Of a stretch of 64,000 nt of DNA, positions 19,769 through 27,249 are shown one piece after another (positions within the stretch are counted from its first letter, which is position 1; each line of letters opens with the position of its first letter). The notes under the pieces were generated by a model. The model ran no database searches. It saw only the letters and a program-made list of their open reading frames with translations, and was not told the DNA's origin. The stretch is from Geobacter sp. (GTDB taxonomy: Bacteria > Desulfobacterota > Desulfuromonadia > Geobacterales > Geobacteraceae), in the NCBI GenBank assembly GCA_003490025.1, contig DNJC01000116.1:1-64000 (forward strand), given 5' to 3'. A program made the position numbers and the translations under genes.

Positions 19769-20200
19769 CTACTGCGGCGCCAGCGCCTGGTCGTCGGTCA
19801 GGTAATCCACCGCCACGCCGTCGTCGTCCATGAAGATCATCGCGCTGAAGACCCTCTGCTCCTCGTTCCCGTTGGTTTTGTACGGGGTGGAGCGGTAGCG
19901 CCAGAACTCCTTGGTCCTGGCTATGGGGGGGAGGGGGATCGTGACCTTGGCGAGGATCTCCTTGGGGAGCTGCTTCTCGTTCTTCTGTACCAGGACCGGG
20001 GTCCCCAGGGCGGCCAGGAGTTCCTTGGCCGTGGTTTTCCCCTTGACGACGCTTTTCTGGACCAGCGCGGCGGTCAGTTCCGGCTTCTTCTCGGCGGCGG
20101 CAACGGACGCCGGCGCCGCCTCATTCTTGGCTCCCTGGGGGGACGCATGCAGGCACCCTCCCAGGAGCGCGGTAAACATCAGCAGATAAGCCCTTTTCAT
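19769..20200 (-). CDS. Small outer-membrane-type lipoprotein (SmpA/BamE-like shape)
   Basis: 143 residues with a lipoprotein signal and lipobox LLGG-C16. After an Ala/Lys-rich linker, the segment KGKTTAKELLAALGTPVLVQ resembles the start of the SmpA/BamE (BLIP-like) fold, followed by a beta-rich part (FWRYRSTPYK; VFSAMIFMDDDGVAVDYL). This likeness is by eye; function is unknown. It is the last gene of an operon with the dockerin-like protein and the small CH-motif protein, all under the sigma-54 promoter at 22103, and may assist export or anchoring of the operon's proteins. SD AAAGGAGAAACG precedes the ATG. Confidence 0.7.
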   Translation of the reverse strand: MKRAYLLMFTALLGGCLHASPQGAKNEAAPASVAAAEKKPELTAALVQKSVVKGKTTAKELLAALGTPVLVQKNEKQLPKEILAKVTIPLPPIARTKEFWRYRSTPYKTNGNEEQRVFSAMIFMDDDGVAVDYLTDDQALAPQ

Positions 20201-20250
20201 CGTTTCTCCTTTCGTCGCCTCTCAAGCCTTCTCTTGGGTTTGGTGTCGCC

Positions 20251-20520
20251 TTACAGTCCTGCCTGGTTGCCGGTGCTGTGGCAGTTGACCGAGTAACCGC
20301 CGGTGCAGTTTTGCATCGGCTGGTAACCGGGGCCCCTCGTCTCGGCCCTGCTCCCGTTCCCGCCGCGCGTCGCCGCCGGGCCGGCCAGCTCCCGTTCCAC
20401 CTCCTGGCAGCTCGGGACCTGCGGTATGCTCGGGCTCGCCGGCGCCAGCACTATCGCAGTGGCCAGGCAGGCGACGGCGGACAGGCATATCGCCTGACAT
20501 TTCCTACTGAGCTTCTCCAT
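20251..20520 (-). CDS. Stand-alone homologue of the cytochrome 2 N-terminal domain
   Basis: 89 residues with a signal peptide, ending in a TAA stop. The mature part aligns with the N-terminal domain of the cytochrome at 14724-19082: IPQVPSCQEVERELAGP matches IPLLTYEEIAQQYNGP, and VNCHSTGNQAGL matches NNCHSTGNTAGL. It stops right after that motif, so the UGA and all CXXCH hemes are absent. The CH motif is CX7CH here and CX11CH in the cytochrome. It could be a truncated gene remnant or a real small partner; a good SD (AAGGAAGG) and position inside an operon favour expression. No frame continues the cytochrome downstream of the stop. Confidence 0.65.
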   Translation of the reverse strand: MEKLSRKCQAICLSAVACLATAIVLAPASPSIPQVPSCQEVERELAGPAATRGGNGSRAETRGPGYQPMQNCTGGYSVNCHSTGNQAGL

Positions 20521-20541
20521 ACATCCTTCCTTTGCAGTGCT

Positions 20542-22008
20542 TCAGTGCGTCCTTATCGTCTTTACGAGCGGCTTGAACTGGCTCATCTCCTCCGCGGCGG
20601 AGCCGGGGACCATCCTCGCCAGGTTGTAGGTCTGGTCCGGGGTGACGGTGGTCACCGTGTTCACGGCAGTTACGGTGGAGCCATCCAGGTCGAAGACGTG
20701 CCAGGTGTTGCCGGAGAGCGCCGGGACCGGGAAGCTTCTCACCAGGGTGGTCCCCTTGTAGAGTTTCAACTGCCCGCCGGAGCCGGCGAGGGTGCCGGTG
20801 GCCGAGTTGTTGTAGACGTAGAAACGGTAGAGCCCGCTTCTTTGGGCCAGTATGGTGACCGTCTCGTTGCCGTTGTCCTTGCCGTGGTCCGCCTGGTCCA
20901 TGTCGAGGTAGGCGTCGGTGCCGGCGGTGGTCAGCGTCGGGTAGCTCCCGACGACGCCGCTTTCGTAGGGGTAGACGGTGTGCGTGCTGTCGATGTGGAA
21001 CCTCGCGGTGTCGTTGTCGCCTATGGTGGTCATGGTGTCCCCCGGGGCGAGCGGCCCGGTCAGGTGCAGGTCGAGGTCCGCAGGCGTGCTTCCCCAGGAG
21101 AGGACGGCGCGGTAGGAGTCGGCCTGGCCGCTCCCGGTGGCCACGGCGGCGCCCTGGCTGTTGTTGCAGGCCGGCACGCCGGGGACCGAGTGGACGGTGA
21201 AGTAGCCGAGGGTGGTGCCGCCGTCGGGGCTCACCACTTCGGCCGTGTAGCTGCCGGCCGGGAAGTAGTTCCTGTACCAGTTGCCGGGCATGGTGCCGGA
21301 GGTGCCGTCCTTGGTCGATGTGGTTTGCGGCACCAGGTCGCCGGTGGTCGCCCCGAGCCCGGCGCGGAACCGCAGCTGCAGGTAGGGGACCCCCTTGTTG
21401 TTCGCCGCGTCGGTCACGAACCCGTTCACCTGGGCGGTCTGGCCCACCGTCGTGTCCGGAAGGAGCAGTACCGGCTCAAGCACCGTCTCGGCGGAGAGAG
21501 TCGGAGTGACGCCGTAGTAGTTCACGTTGCCGTAGCCGGTCCGGCTGAAGAGAAGCGTATAGCTATTCCCGCCGCTCAGGGTGTTCAGGCTGTAGCTCCC
21601 GTCGCTTTGCACGGTGGCAGTCGCCACTGCCGTGCCGCTCCCGGTCCGGTAGGCGGTCACCGTCCCCCCCTGGAGCGGGAGGTCGCCGTTCACCGGGTCC
21701 TTCACCTGGCCGGTGACCCTCTTGGCGTACACCGGCGCCACCAGCCCGAGGAAGGCGTTCACCGTCTGCTGCACCTCGGCTATGGCGACCGTGCCGCTGC
21801 CGTCGACGTCGACGCAGGAGGAGGCGGGCTTGATCCCCAGGTACATGTTGACGGCGCTTTGCACCTCCGCTATGCCGACCGTGTTGTCGCCGTCGCAGTC
21901 GCCGGTGAGGGCGCAGGATGCCGCGCCGGGGAGAAGCCAGCTTCCCGTGCAAAGGAGGAGCGAAAGCGCCGTCCCCCTGATGAATTTCCGCGTGCTGCCA
22001 CGTTTCAT
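20542..22008 (-). CDS. Exported protein with dockerin-like EF-hand pair and carboxypeptidase-regulatory-like domain
   Basis: 488 residues: a signal peptide (about 1-32), then two dockerin-type calcium loops in tandem (GDCDGDNTVGIAEVQSAVN; CVDVDGSGTVAIAEVQQTVN) at about residues 36-90. A carboxypeptidase-regulatory-like beta-sandwich follows (about 98-190), then a further beta domain, and a C-terminal region containing WGSTPADLDLHLTG (about 305-400), which resembles secreted metal-binding DUF2135/YfaP-type domains. The same EF-hand pair ends the giant protein at 42966-51734. Such loops outside cellulosomes suggest calcium-dependent surface assembly; the partner is unknown. First gene of the operon, with a strong sigma-54 promoter at 22103-22118. 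Confidence 0.75.
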   Translation of the reverse strand: MKRGSTRKFIRGTALSLLLCTGSWLLPGAASCALTGDCDGDNTVGIAEVQSAVNMYLGIKPASSCVDVDGSGTVAIAEVQQTVNAFLGLVAPVYAKRVTGQVKDPVNGDLPLQGGTVTAYRTGSGTAVATATVQSDGSYSLNTLSGGNSYTLLFSRTGYGNVNYYGVTPTLSAETVLEPVLLLPDTTVGQTAQVNGFVTDAANNKGVPYLQLRFRAGLGATTGDLVPQTTSTKDGTSGTMPGNWYRNYFPAGSYTAEVVSPDGGTTLGYFTVHSVPGVPACNNSQGAAVATGSGQADSYRAVLSWGSTPADLDLHLTGPLAPGDTMTTIGDNDTARFHIDSTHTVYPYESGVVGSYPTLTTAGTDAYLDMDQADHGKDNGNETVTILAQRSGLYRFYVYNNSATGTLAGSGGQLKLYKGTTLVRSFPVPALSGNTWHVFDLDGSTVTAVNTVTTVTPDQTYNLARMVPGSAAEEMSQFKPLVKTIRTH

Positions 22009-22102
22009 GCGTTTTCTCCCACTGCCGGCCCTTCAGTTCCCCGGGCCGGTTGCTTTGAGCCGCCGCCGACGGGCGGTGAGCGCTGTTTCCCGCACTGACT
22101 CC

Positions 22103-22118
22103 AGCAAATAGGATGCCA
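22103..22118 (-). promoter_or_regulatory. Sigma-54 (-24/-12) promoter of the dockerin-protein operon
   Basis: Minus strand TGGCATCCTATTTGCT matches the consensus TGGCACGnnnnTTGCW at nearly every defined position, with the GG-GC distance correct. It lies about 95 bp upstream of the ATG and is the best sigma-54 match in the window. Confidence 0.75.
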
Positions 22119-22192
22119 CCGGCTCGTGGAACCGCGACGCGGCCAGGAGCGCGGCTTCGCCCCGCGCGCCCTCACCTTTTCCGCCCGGGTCT

Positions 22193-22240
22193 TGGGTGAT
22201 ATCCCCCACGACTGTGGGGCTTTTCAGGGGGATATCACCC
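22193..22240. promoter_or_regulatory. Paired upstream activator sites, dockerin operon
   Basis: GGGTGATATCCCCC (22194-22207) and, inverted, GGGGGATATCACCC (22227-22240) have centres 33 bp apart and lie 80-125 bp upstream of the sigma-54 promoter. The same core occurs at 27099-27112. Confidence 0.55.
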
Positions 22241-22361
22241 ATCCGACCCCCCGGCCCCCTCCCGTCCTTTACTACTTACTCCTCCCCCCAGCGGGGGGAG
22301 GTTGGGAGGGGGGAAGACTAGCGGCTTCAGCTTCAGAACCGGCAGAGTTCCCCCTCCCTGA

Positions 22362-22440
22362 CCCTCCCCCTCCGGGGGCGGGGACCGCTTTGTCAAGACA
22401 GATAGGGGCTCAAGTTCCTTAACTTGATGGCAGTGAGGGG
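22362..22440 (+). repeat. About 80-bp dispersed repeat, copy A
   Basis: CTCCGGGGGCGGGGACCGCT, then a segment ending AAGTTCCTTAACTTGATGGC. It recurs inverted at 56806-56882, and its first part recurs at 34584-34620. It lies in the 22009-22666 gene-free stretch, which otherwise holds the sigma-54 promoter and its upstream sites. Confidence 0.85.
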
Positions 22441-22666
22441 CGGGGTGGGGGCCTCCCCCTTGAAGGGGAAGGGACGGTATATCGGCGCGGGAAGCCCCTT
22501 CGGCATGGCTCTTGCTCTTTATCGCTATTCCGCCCGGTTCTCCGGCGTTTCCCGCAAAAAGGCGGCTTTCTCCCCGGGGAACGGGGGGAAAGGGGAGAGG
22601 GTGCAGGCCATTTCACGTAGAACTCTCGGGGCGTTTTCTCCGGGGGCGCCGCGTATCGGGGTACAA

Positions 22667-24061
22667 ATGAGAACGAGCCTTTTCGCAAGCATAGTCCTGA
22701 ACCTCACCGACGGGATCTACGTGATCCAGGAGGGGAAGGCGATCTTTTTGAACGACCGCTTCGGCCAGATGTTCGGCTACGAGGAGGTGGAGGGGCTGAT
22801 CGGGCGCGACATGTACGCGCAGGTGTACCCCGACCGCGCCAGCGTCGACCTGTTCCAGGAGATCAACGAGCAGGTCCTCTCCGGGACACGCTCCCCGGTC
22901 TCCTGGGGACAGCCCTCGGCCAGGGTGGACGGCCTCCCCTTCTGGATCGAGGTGGAGGCGCGCCTGATCGAGGTGGAGGGGAAGCCCGCCGTCTTCGGCA
23001 CCTTCCTCGACCGCACCGACTGCAAGCTGATCGGGGAGGCGATGCACGCTTCCCAGGAGACGCTCAGGCTCCTCTTGGACGCCATGGAGGACCGGGTCTA
23101 CGTGGTCACGGACGATTACCGGATCGTCTACGCCAACCGCAAGATGCGCGAGGGGCTCTGCGGCGACCTGGAAACCGATTACTGCTACAAGGTCTGCCGC
23201 GGGCTCGACTCCCGCTGCGACGACTGCTCGGTGGAGGAGGTCTTCAACTCTGAGAAGCCTCTCCACAAGGAGTTCTTCAACGAAGTGACCAAGCTCTGGT
23301 ACTCGGTCATCGAGATACCGGTCCTGATGCCGGGGATGGACCGCCGCACCAAGCTCGCCGTGGCCCGCGACATCACGGTCCGGAAGGAGGCGGAGAAGAA
23401 GATCCGCCTCCTGTCGCAGCGCCTGCTGAAGGTCCAGGAGTACGAGAGAAAGCACCTCTCCCGCGAACTCCACGACGACCTGGGGCAGCGGCTGAACGCG
23501 GCCAAGATCATCTGCGACCTGCTGGGAACCGACCTGGCCCGGGCGCCGGGGGACATCACGGCGAGGCTCGGCCACCTCTCGGAGGTGCTGCGCGGGAGCG
23601 TTGAGTCGATCCGCCACATCTGCGCGGGGCTGAGGCCCTCGGCGCTGGAGAGGTACGGGCTGGTGGGGGCCGTCCGCTCCGACTGCGAGACGGTGGCGGC
23701 GCACCACGCCCTGAAGGTGGAGTTCTCCGCCCACGGGATGGAGGGGGTGAGGCTCCCCAAGGAGGCGGAGATCACCTTCTACCGCGTCTTCCAGGAGGCG
23801 CTGCACAACGTGGTGAAGCACGCCGCGGCGAACCGGGTCGAGGTGCGCCTGGTCGCCTCCTACCCGGTCCTGAGGATGCGCATCACGGACGACGGCAGGG
23901 GGTTCGACGCCGCCCTGCGGGTCCGGAACGGGCACCTGGGGCTTGTCGGGATGTCGGAGCGGGTGGAGCTTCTGAACGGCACGCTGGAGCTGGTATCGCG
24001 CCCGGGGGAGGGGACCCGGGTCGCCGTCGAGATCCCGATCGCGGACGCGGAGGCGGACTGA
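22667..24061 (+). CDS. PAS-domain sensor histidine kinase, NarX/DegS type
   Basis: 464 residues from the ATG at 22667; the open frame upstream (from 22424) is repeat DNA and not protein-like. Two PAS domains (about 1-120 and 130-245), the second with a Cys cluster (YCYKVCRGLDSRCDDC) that could bind a cofactor or sense redox. Then a HisKA_3 dimerisation box with the phospho-acceptor His (ERKHLSRELHDDLGQRL) and a GHL ATPase domain (EALHNVVKHA; DDGRGFD; GHLGLVGMSERV). No membrane segment, so a cytoplasmic kinase. It pairs with the NarL-type regulator 50 nt downstream. The signal is not known; redox or a bound ligand is inferred from the PAS cysteines. Confidence 0.88.
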   Translation: MRTSLFASIVLNLTDGIYVIQEGKAIFLNDRFGQMFGYEEVEGLIGRDMYAQVYPDRASVDLFQEINEQVLSGTRSPVSWGQPSARVDGLPFWIEVEARLIEVEGKPAVFGTFLDRTDCKLIGEAMHASQETLRLLLDAMEDRVYVVTDDYRIVYANRKMREGLCGDLETDYCYKVCRGLDSRCDDCSVEEVFNSEKPLHKEFFNEVTKLWYSVIEIPVLMPGMDRRTKLAVARDITVRKEAEKKIRLLSQRLLKVQEYERKHLSRELHDDLGQRLNAAKIICDLLGTDLARAPGDITARLGHLSEVLRGSVESIRHICAGLRPSALERYGLVGAVRSDCETVAAHHALKVEFSAHGMEGVRLPKEAEITFYRVFQEALHNVVKHAAANRVEVRLVASYPVLRMRITDDGRGFDAALRVRNGHLGLVGMSERVELLNGTLELVSRPGEGTRVAVEIPIADAEAD

Positions 24062-24063
24062 TC

Positions 24064-24093
24064 TTTATCTTTATCTTTATCTTTATCTTTATC
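24064..24093 (+). repeat. Hexanucleotide tandem repeat (TTTATC)x5 between kinase and regulator
   Basis: Five perfect copies of TTTATC, plus a partial copy before, fill the gap between the kinase stop (24061) and the regulator's SD AAGGAG (24099-24104). Length changes would alter spacing in the leader of the regulator rather than the reading frame. Confidence 0.95.
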
Positions 24094-24113
24094 TGCTTAA
24101 AGGAGTCTGAGTC

Positions 24114-24788
24114 ATGGGGAACAAGATAGGGGTCGTCATAGTGGACGACCACCCGCTCTTTCGGGACGGGGTGAAGGGGCTTGTGGAGCGGACGGAGAAC
24201 TACCGCTGCGTCGGCGAAGCGGGCAGCGGCGGGGAGGCGCTCCTCCAGGCGAGGAAGCTGGTCCCGGAACTGATGACCATGGACGTCTCCCTCCCGGACA
24301 TGAGCGGCATCGAGGCGGTGCGGCAGATCCTGCGGGAGTTCCCCTCGATCCGGATCCTCATGCTCAGCATGCACCCGAACCTCGACTTCGCCGCGGAGGC
24401 GCTGCGGGCCGGGGCGCGCGGCTACGTGATGAAGGAGGCGACCAGCACGAGGCTCGTGGCGGCGATGGACGCCATCAGAAGCGGCGAGTATTTCCTGGAC
24501 GGCCAGGTCTCCCAGGACGTCGCGGCCAGGCTCTCCTGCCGGCAGGCCGGGGATGGGGACGCGCAGGACGAGCGCTACGCGCTCCTGTCGCCGCGCGAGC
24601 AGCAGGTGATGCGGATGGTGGCGGAGGGGATCCCCTCCAGGCAGATCGCCGCCACCCTCGGCCTGAGTACCAAGACGGTGGAAAACCACTGCACCAACCT
24701 GATGAAAAAGCTCGACGTGCACAGCAAGATGGAGCTGGTCCGCTACGCGGCGAGGCTCGGGGTGATCGACCTGGAGCAGTGGAAGTAG
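24114..24788 (+). CDS. NarL/FixJ-type response regulator
   Basis: 224 residues. The receiver domain (1-125) has the acidic pair DD, the phospho-acceptor Asp in MTMDVSLPDMSG and the Lys of MKEAT. The LuxR-type helix-turn-helix (about 160-220) has LSPREQQVMRMVAEG and STKTVENHCTNLMKKL. It is phosphorylated by the upstream kinase (22667-24061) and binds DNA as a dimer; targets are unknown, but the pair lies between two cytochrome regions. SD AAGGAG is placed 9 nt before the ATG and directly follows a hexanucleotide repeat. Confidence 0.92.
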   Translation: MGNKIGVVIVDDHPLFRDGVKGLVERTENYRCVGEAGSGGEALLQARKLVPELMTMDVSLPDMSGIEAVRQILREFPSIRILMLSMHPNLDFAAEALRAGARGYVMKEATSTRLVAAMDAIRSGEYFLDGQVSQDVAARLSCRQAGDGDAQDERYALLSPREQQVMRMVAEGIPSRQIAATLGLSTKTVENHCTNLMKKLDVHSKMELVRYAARLGVIDLEQWK

Positions 24789-24811
24789 CGGGAAAACCGC
24801 AACGCGGCAAA

Positions 24812-24850
24812 GAAAAAGGGAGGAACCTCTTCAGGGTTCCTCCCTTTTTC
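24812..24850. terminator. Bidirectional terminator
   Basis: A sixteen-bp perfect stem, GAAAAAGGGAGGAACC and its complement, has A-tracts on one side and T-tracts on the other. It serves both the plus-strand regulator and the minus-strand NHL lipoprotein. Confidence 0.92.
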
Positions 24851-24872
24851 TTCAGCTCTTTGGCCGGGGACG

Positions 24873-26057
24873 CTATTTCTTCTCTTCCGGCTCCCCTTCC
24901 TTCTTCATCCTCTGCAGCCTCTCCCGCGCCTTTCTCTCCCTCTCCTCGGCCGCCTGCTGGTACACCTTGTCGTAGTCGACCCCTTTTCTTTTCCCGAGGC
25001 CGTAGACGCTGATCTTGGGATCTCCGAACTGGTTCGCCACGAAGATCACCTCGTTCACCTCGAAGCTCTTGTCCGCGAGGGACTGGAAGTAGGGAAGCTG
25101 GTCGGCGCTGATGGCGATGTCGCACGGCAGGTTCATCCCCCCCACCGGGAGCTTGGACGAGCCGAAGTAGGTGAGGAGCCTTCCCGCCTGGTTGAACACC
25201 TGGACGTTCTGGAAGGCGGAGTCCACCACGTAGATGTAGCCGTTGGCGTCGGCGCTCAGCCCCTTGGGACGCGAGAACTGCCCCAGGCCGTCGCCGAACT
25301 TGCCGAAGGAACTCAGGAAGTGCCCGTCGCGGTCGTAGGCGGTGATGTCGCCGCGGCCGGCGTTGCTGACCCGGATCGTCCCCTGCCCGTCGATGGACAT
25401 CTTGGTGGGGAGGGAGAGCGACTGGGCCGGGTCGGGAAGCTTCCCGATGTCCCTCAGGGCGGCGCCGGTCACCGGATCGAACACCTTGATGAGCGCCCTT
25501 CTCGTGTCCAGTACGTAGAGTTCGCTCCCGTAGACCGCAACGTCGGTCGGGGTCATGTCGCTGTCGCCCGCGACCGCCTTCAGGAACTCCCCGTTGCTGT
25601 CGTAGATGAGGACCTCTTTCCTCATCACGTCACCCACGAAGACGAGCCCTGTGTCGTCTACGGCGATCCCTACCGGCTTCTTCGCCTTGCCGGCGCCGTC
25701 GTTCCCCTTCAACTGCTCCATCTTCTTGTTCGGGAGGTCGACGACCAGGATCTGCCCCGAAATGTCGGCCACGTAGAGCTTCCCCCCCCTGCTGGCGATC
25801 CCCGCAGGCTTGACGATGCTCACCGACCGCGTTTGGTTCTTTTTTCCCAGGGAAAGCAGGTCCATGGTGTCGGGTTCCGCCTTCACCTCGGCGGAGTTGC
25901 TGAATCCGGTCAGGTACTGAAGTCTAGGCAGGTTCGGAGGGGGTGGGAAGAAAACGGTTGCGGAGGAGGTCTTCTGGGCGCCGGCGCACCCCGCCAGGAT
26001 GGCGAGGAGCGCCCCGGCGACAACGGCCGCGGCCGTGCGTAGGGGGCGAGCGTGCAT
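24873..26057 (-). CDS. NHL-repeat lipoprotein next to OmcE-like cytochrome
   Basis: 394 residues from the ATG at 26057, supported by SD AGGAGC; the frame upstream of it is not protein-like. Lipoprotein signal with lipobox LAILAG-C. A six-bladed NHL beta-propeller follows (KPAGIASRGGKLYVADISG; KPVGIAVDDTGLVFVGDV; RPKGLSADANGYIYVVDSA), with a charged helical tail (ERERKARERLQRMKKEGE). NHL propellers bind proteins or nucleic acids; here it is probably lipid-anchored in the envelope. It follows the tetraheme cytochrome at 26146 by 88 nt and ends at a strong terminator, so it belongs to that sigma-54 unit. NHL genes beside extracellular cytochrome genes are a known Geobacter arrangement; a role in cytochrome export or assembly is inferred. 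Confidence 0.85.
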   Translation of the reverse strand: MHARPLRTAAAVVAGALLAILAGCAGAQKTSSATVFFPPPPNLPRLQYLTGFSNSAEVKAEPDTMDLLSLGKKNQTRSVSIVKPAGIASRGGKLYVADISGQILVVDLPNKKMEQLKGNDGAGKAKKPVGIAVDDTGLVFVGDVMRKEVLIYDSNGEFLKAVAGDSDMTPTDVAVYGSELYVLDTRRALIKVFDPVTGAALRDIGKLPDPAQSLSLPTKMSIDGQGTIRVSNAGRGDITAYDRDGHFLSSFGKFGDGLGQFSRPKGLSADANGYIYVVDSAFQNVQVFNQAGRLLTYFGSSKLPVGGMNLPCDIAISADQLPYFQSLADKSFEVNEVIFVANQFGDPKISVYGLGKRKGVDYDKVYQQAAEERERKARERLQRMKKEGEPEEKK

Positions 26058-26145
26058 GTCTTTTGCTCCTGTAGTGCTAGTGAAACGGTGGCGTTGCATC
26101 CGGTTTCCCCCGGGGGGGTACCCCCCGGGGAAAGCTCCGGCCATG

Positions 26146-26865
26146 TTACTTGTCGTGGCACATGAGGCAGAACTGCGACCCCGACTGCTGCTCGTACAGG
26201 AACGCGGTGTCCACGTTGTCCTTGTTGTGGACGTCGTGGCAGGAGGCGCAGGTCATGATGCTATCGCCGTTGACGTCCTTGTAGCCGAGGTAGGTGATCG
26301 GAACGGCGTTCATCAGCAGGGGGTTGTTGGCGGATTGCAGGGTGGCCCTGATGCCTTTGTCGCGGTCGTTGATGCCTACCAGCGAGAACCCGATCGGGTG
26401 GTCGTTGGAGAGGTCGCTGTTCTTGCCGATCGCGATCTCGTTCCAGGTGTCTCCGCTCCTGGTGGCGTTGCCGGCCATGCCGTAGTGCTGGTCGACGGCG
26501 ATGGAGCCGTCGTGGCAGCTCATGCAGAGGCGGCTCGGGCCTACCAGCGGGTCGCCGCTTGCCAGGTTGCTGTCAAAGGTGACGGAGTCGTAGGCGATGA
26601 AGTTGGTGTCGATGTTGATCTGGTGCGACCAGAGCGGGTTGTAGTCGAGCGCGTTGGACTCGAGCTTGTGGTGCGGCGTGTGGCAGAAGGCGCAGACGCG
26701 GCCCTGGCTGTCCCTGCCGGTCATGGTCCCTGCTTCGGGAAGCTGGTTCATGTCGTGCTTGGAAAGTACGACCCCTTTCCCGGGAAGGGCGTAGGTGGTT
26801 GCCAGGGCGGTCGAGGCGCCGATGGTCAGACCGAGCAGTGCGGTCATGATGGTCATCTTCTTCAT
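26146..26865 (-). CDS. OmcE-like tetraheme extracellular cytochrome
   Basis: 239 residues from the ATG at 26865, with SD GGAGGA 9 nt upstream. Signal peptide to about residue 22 (ALA-TTYALPGKG). Four CXXCH hemes: CAFCHTPHH, CMSCHDGS, CASCHDVHN and CLMCHDK at the very C-terminus. Heme count, size, the N-terminal ALPGKG region and the CAFCHTPHH context match the OmcE family, whose members polymerise into extracellular cytochrome filaments in Geobacter sulfurreducens. I therefore call it OmcE-like; the exact orthology is not proven. It leads a unit with the NHL lipoprotein, with a sigma-54 promoter at 26997-27012. Confidence 0.85.
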   Translation of the reverse strand: MKKMTIMTALLGLTIGASTALATTYALPGKGVVLSKHDMNQLPEAGTMTGRDSQGRVCAFCHTPHHKLESNALDYNPLWSHQINIDTNFIAYDSVTFDSNLASGDPLVGPSRLCMSCHDGSIAVDQHYGMAGNATRSGDTWNEIAIGKNSDLSNDHPIGFSLVGINDRDKGIRATLQSANNPLLMNAVPITYLGYKDVNGDSIMTCASCHDVHNKDNVDTAFLYEQQSGSQFCLMCHDK

Positions 26866-26996
26866 TGAGAGTTTTCCTCCGATTGATGGAATGTTTTGTG
26901 GTTCATGGAACAACATTAAATGCTGCGGCTCTCTTCCGCTGCACCTGGACCGGTCGGGCCTCCCCCCAGAGGCTTCGTCCGTACGCCTTACCGACT

Positions 26997-27012
26997 TGCA
27001 ATCTTGGTGCCC
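26997..27012 (-). promoter_or_regulatory. Sigma-54 (-24/-12) promoter of the OmcE-like cytochrome
   Basis: Minus strand GGGCACCAAGATTGCA fits TGGCACGnnnnTTGCW in all but two defined positions, with correct GG-GC spacing. It lies about 130 bp upstream of the ATG. Confidence 0.7.
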
Positions 27013-27098
27013 GAGCCGGCGTCAAAGCGAAGTAGCTGAAATGACTACGCAATAAGGCGGGGGGAGGGGAGGGGGGCTGGGGGCGGGGGGGGCGAAAA

Positions 27099-27145
27099 GG
27101 GGGATATCACCCAGCCGCTCCCCGGGCTTGGGGTAAAAACCGCAA
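27099..27145. promoter_or_regulatory. Paired upstream activator sites, OmcE-like unit
   Basis: GGGGGATATCACCC (27099-27112) and TTGGGGTAAAAACCGCAA (27128-27145) have centres about 31 bp apart and lie 95-130 bp upstream of the sigma-54 promoter. No gene is present in 26866-27249; the rest is G-rich. Confidence 0.55.
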
Positions 27146-27167
27146 CACTGGGCGCTCCGGGGAAAGG

Positions 27168-27205
27168 AAAAGGCCCCGCCGGCTGAATGCCTGCAGGGCC
27201 TTTCT
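27168..27205 (-). terminator. Terminator of the NtrC-type regulator gene
   Basis: Stem AAAGGCCC / GGGCCTTT with further pairing near the loop, and T-rich DNA after it on the minus strand (CCTTTTCCTTT). Confidence 0.75.
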
Positions 27206-27249
27206 TTGTTGGCGACCGGCTTCGGTTTTGCCGGCTGCGCCGGGGGAGG

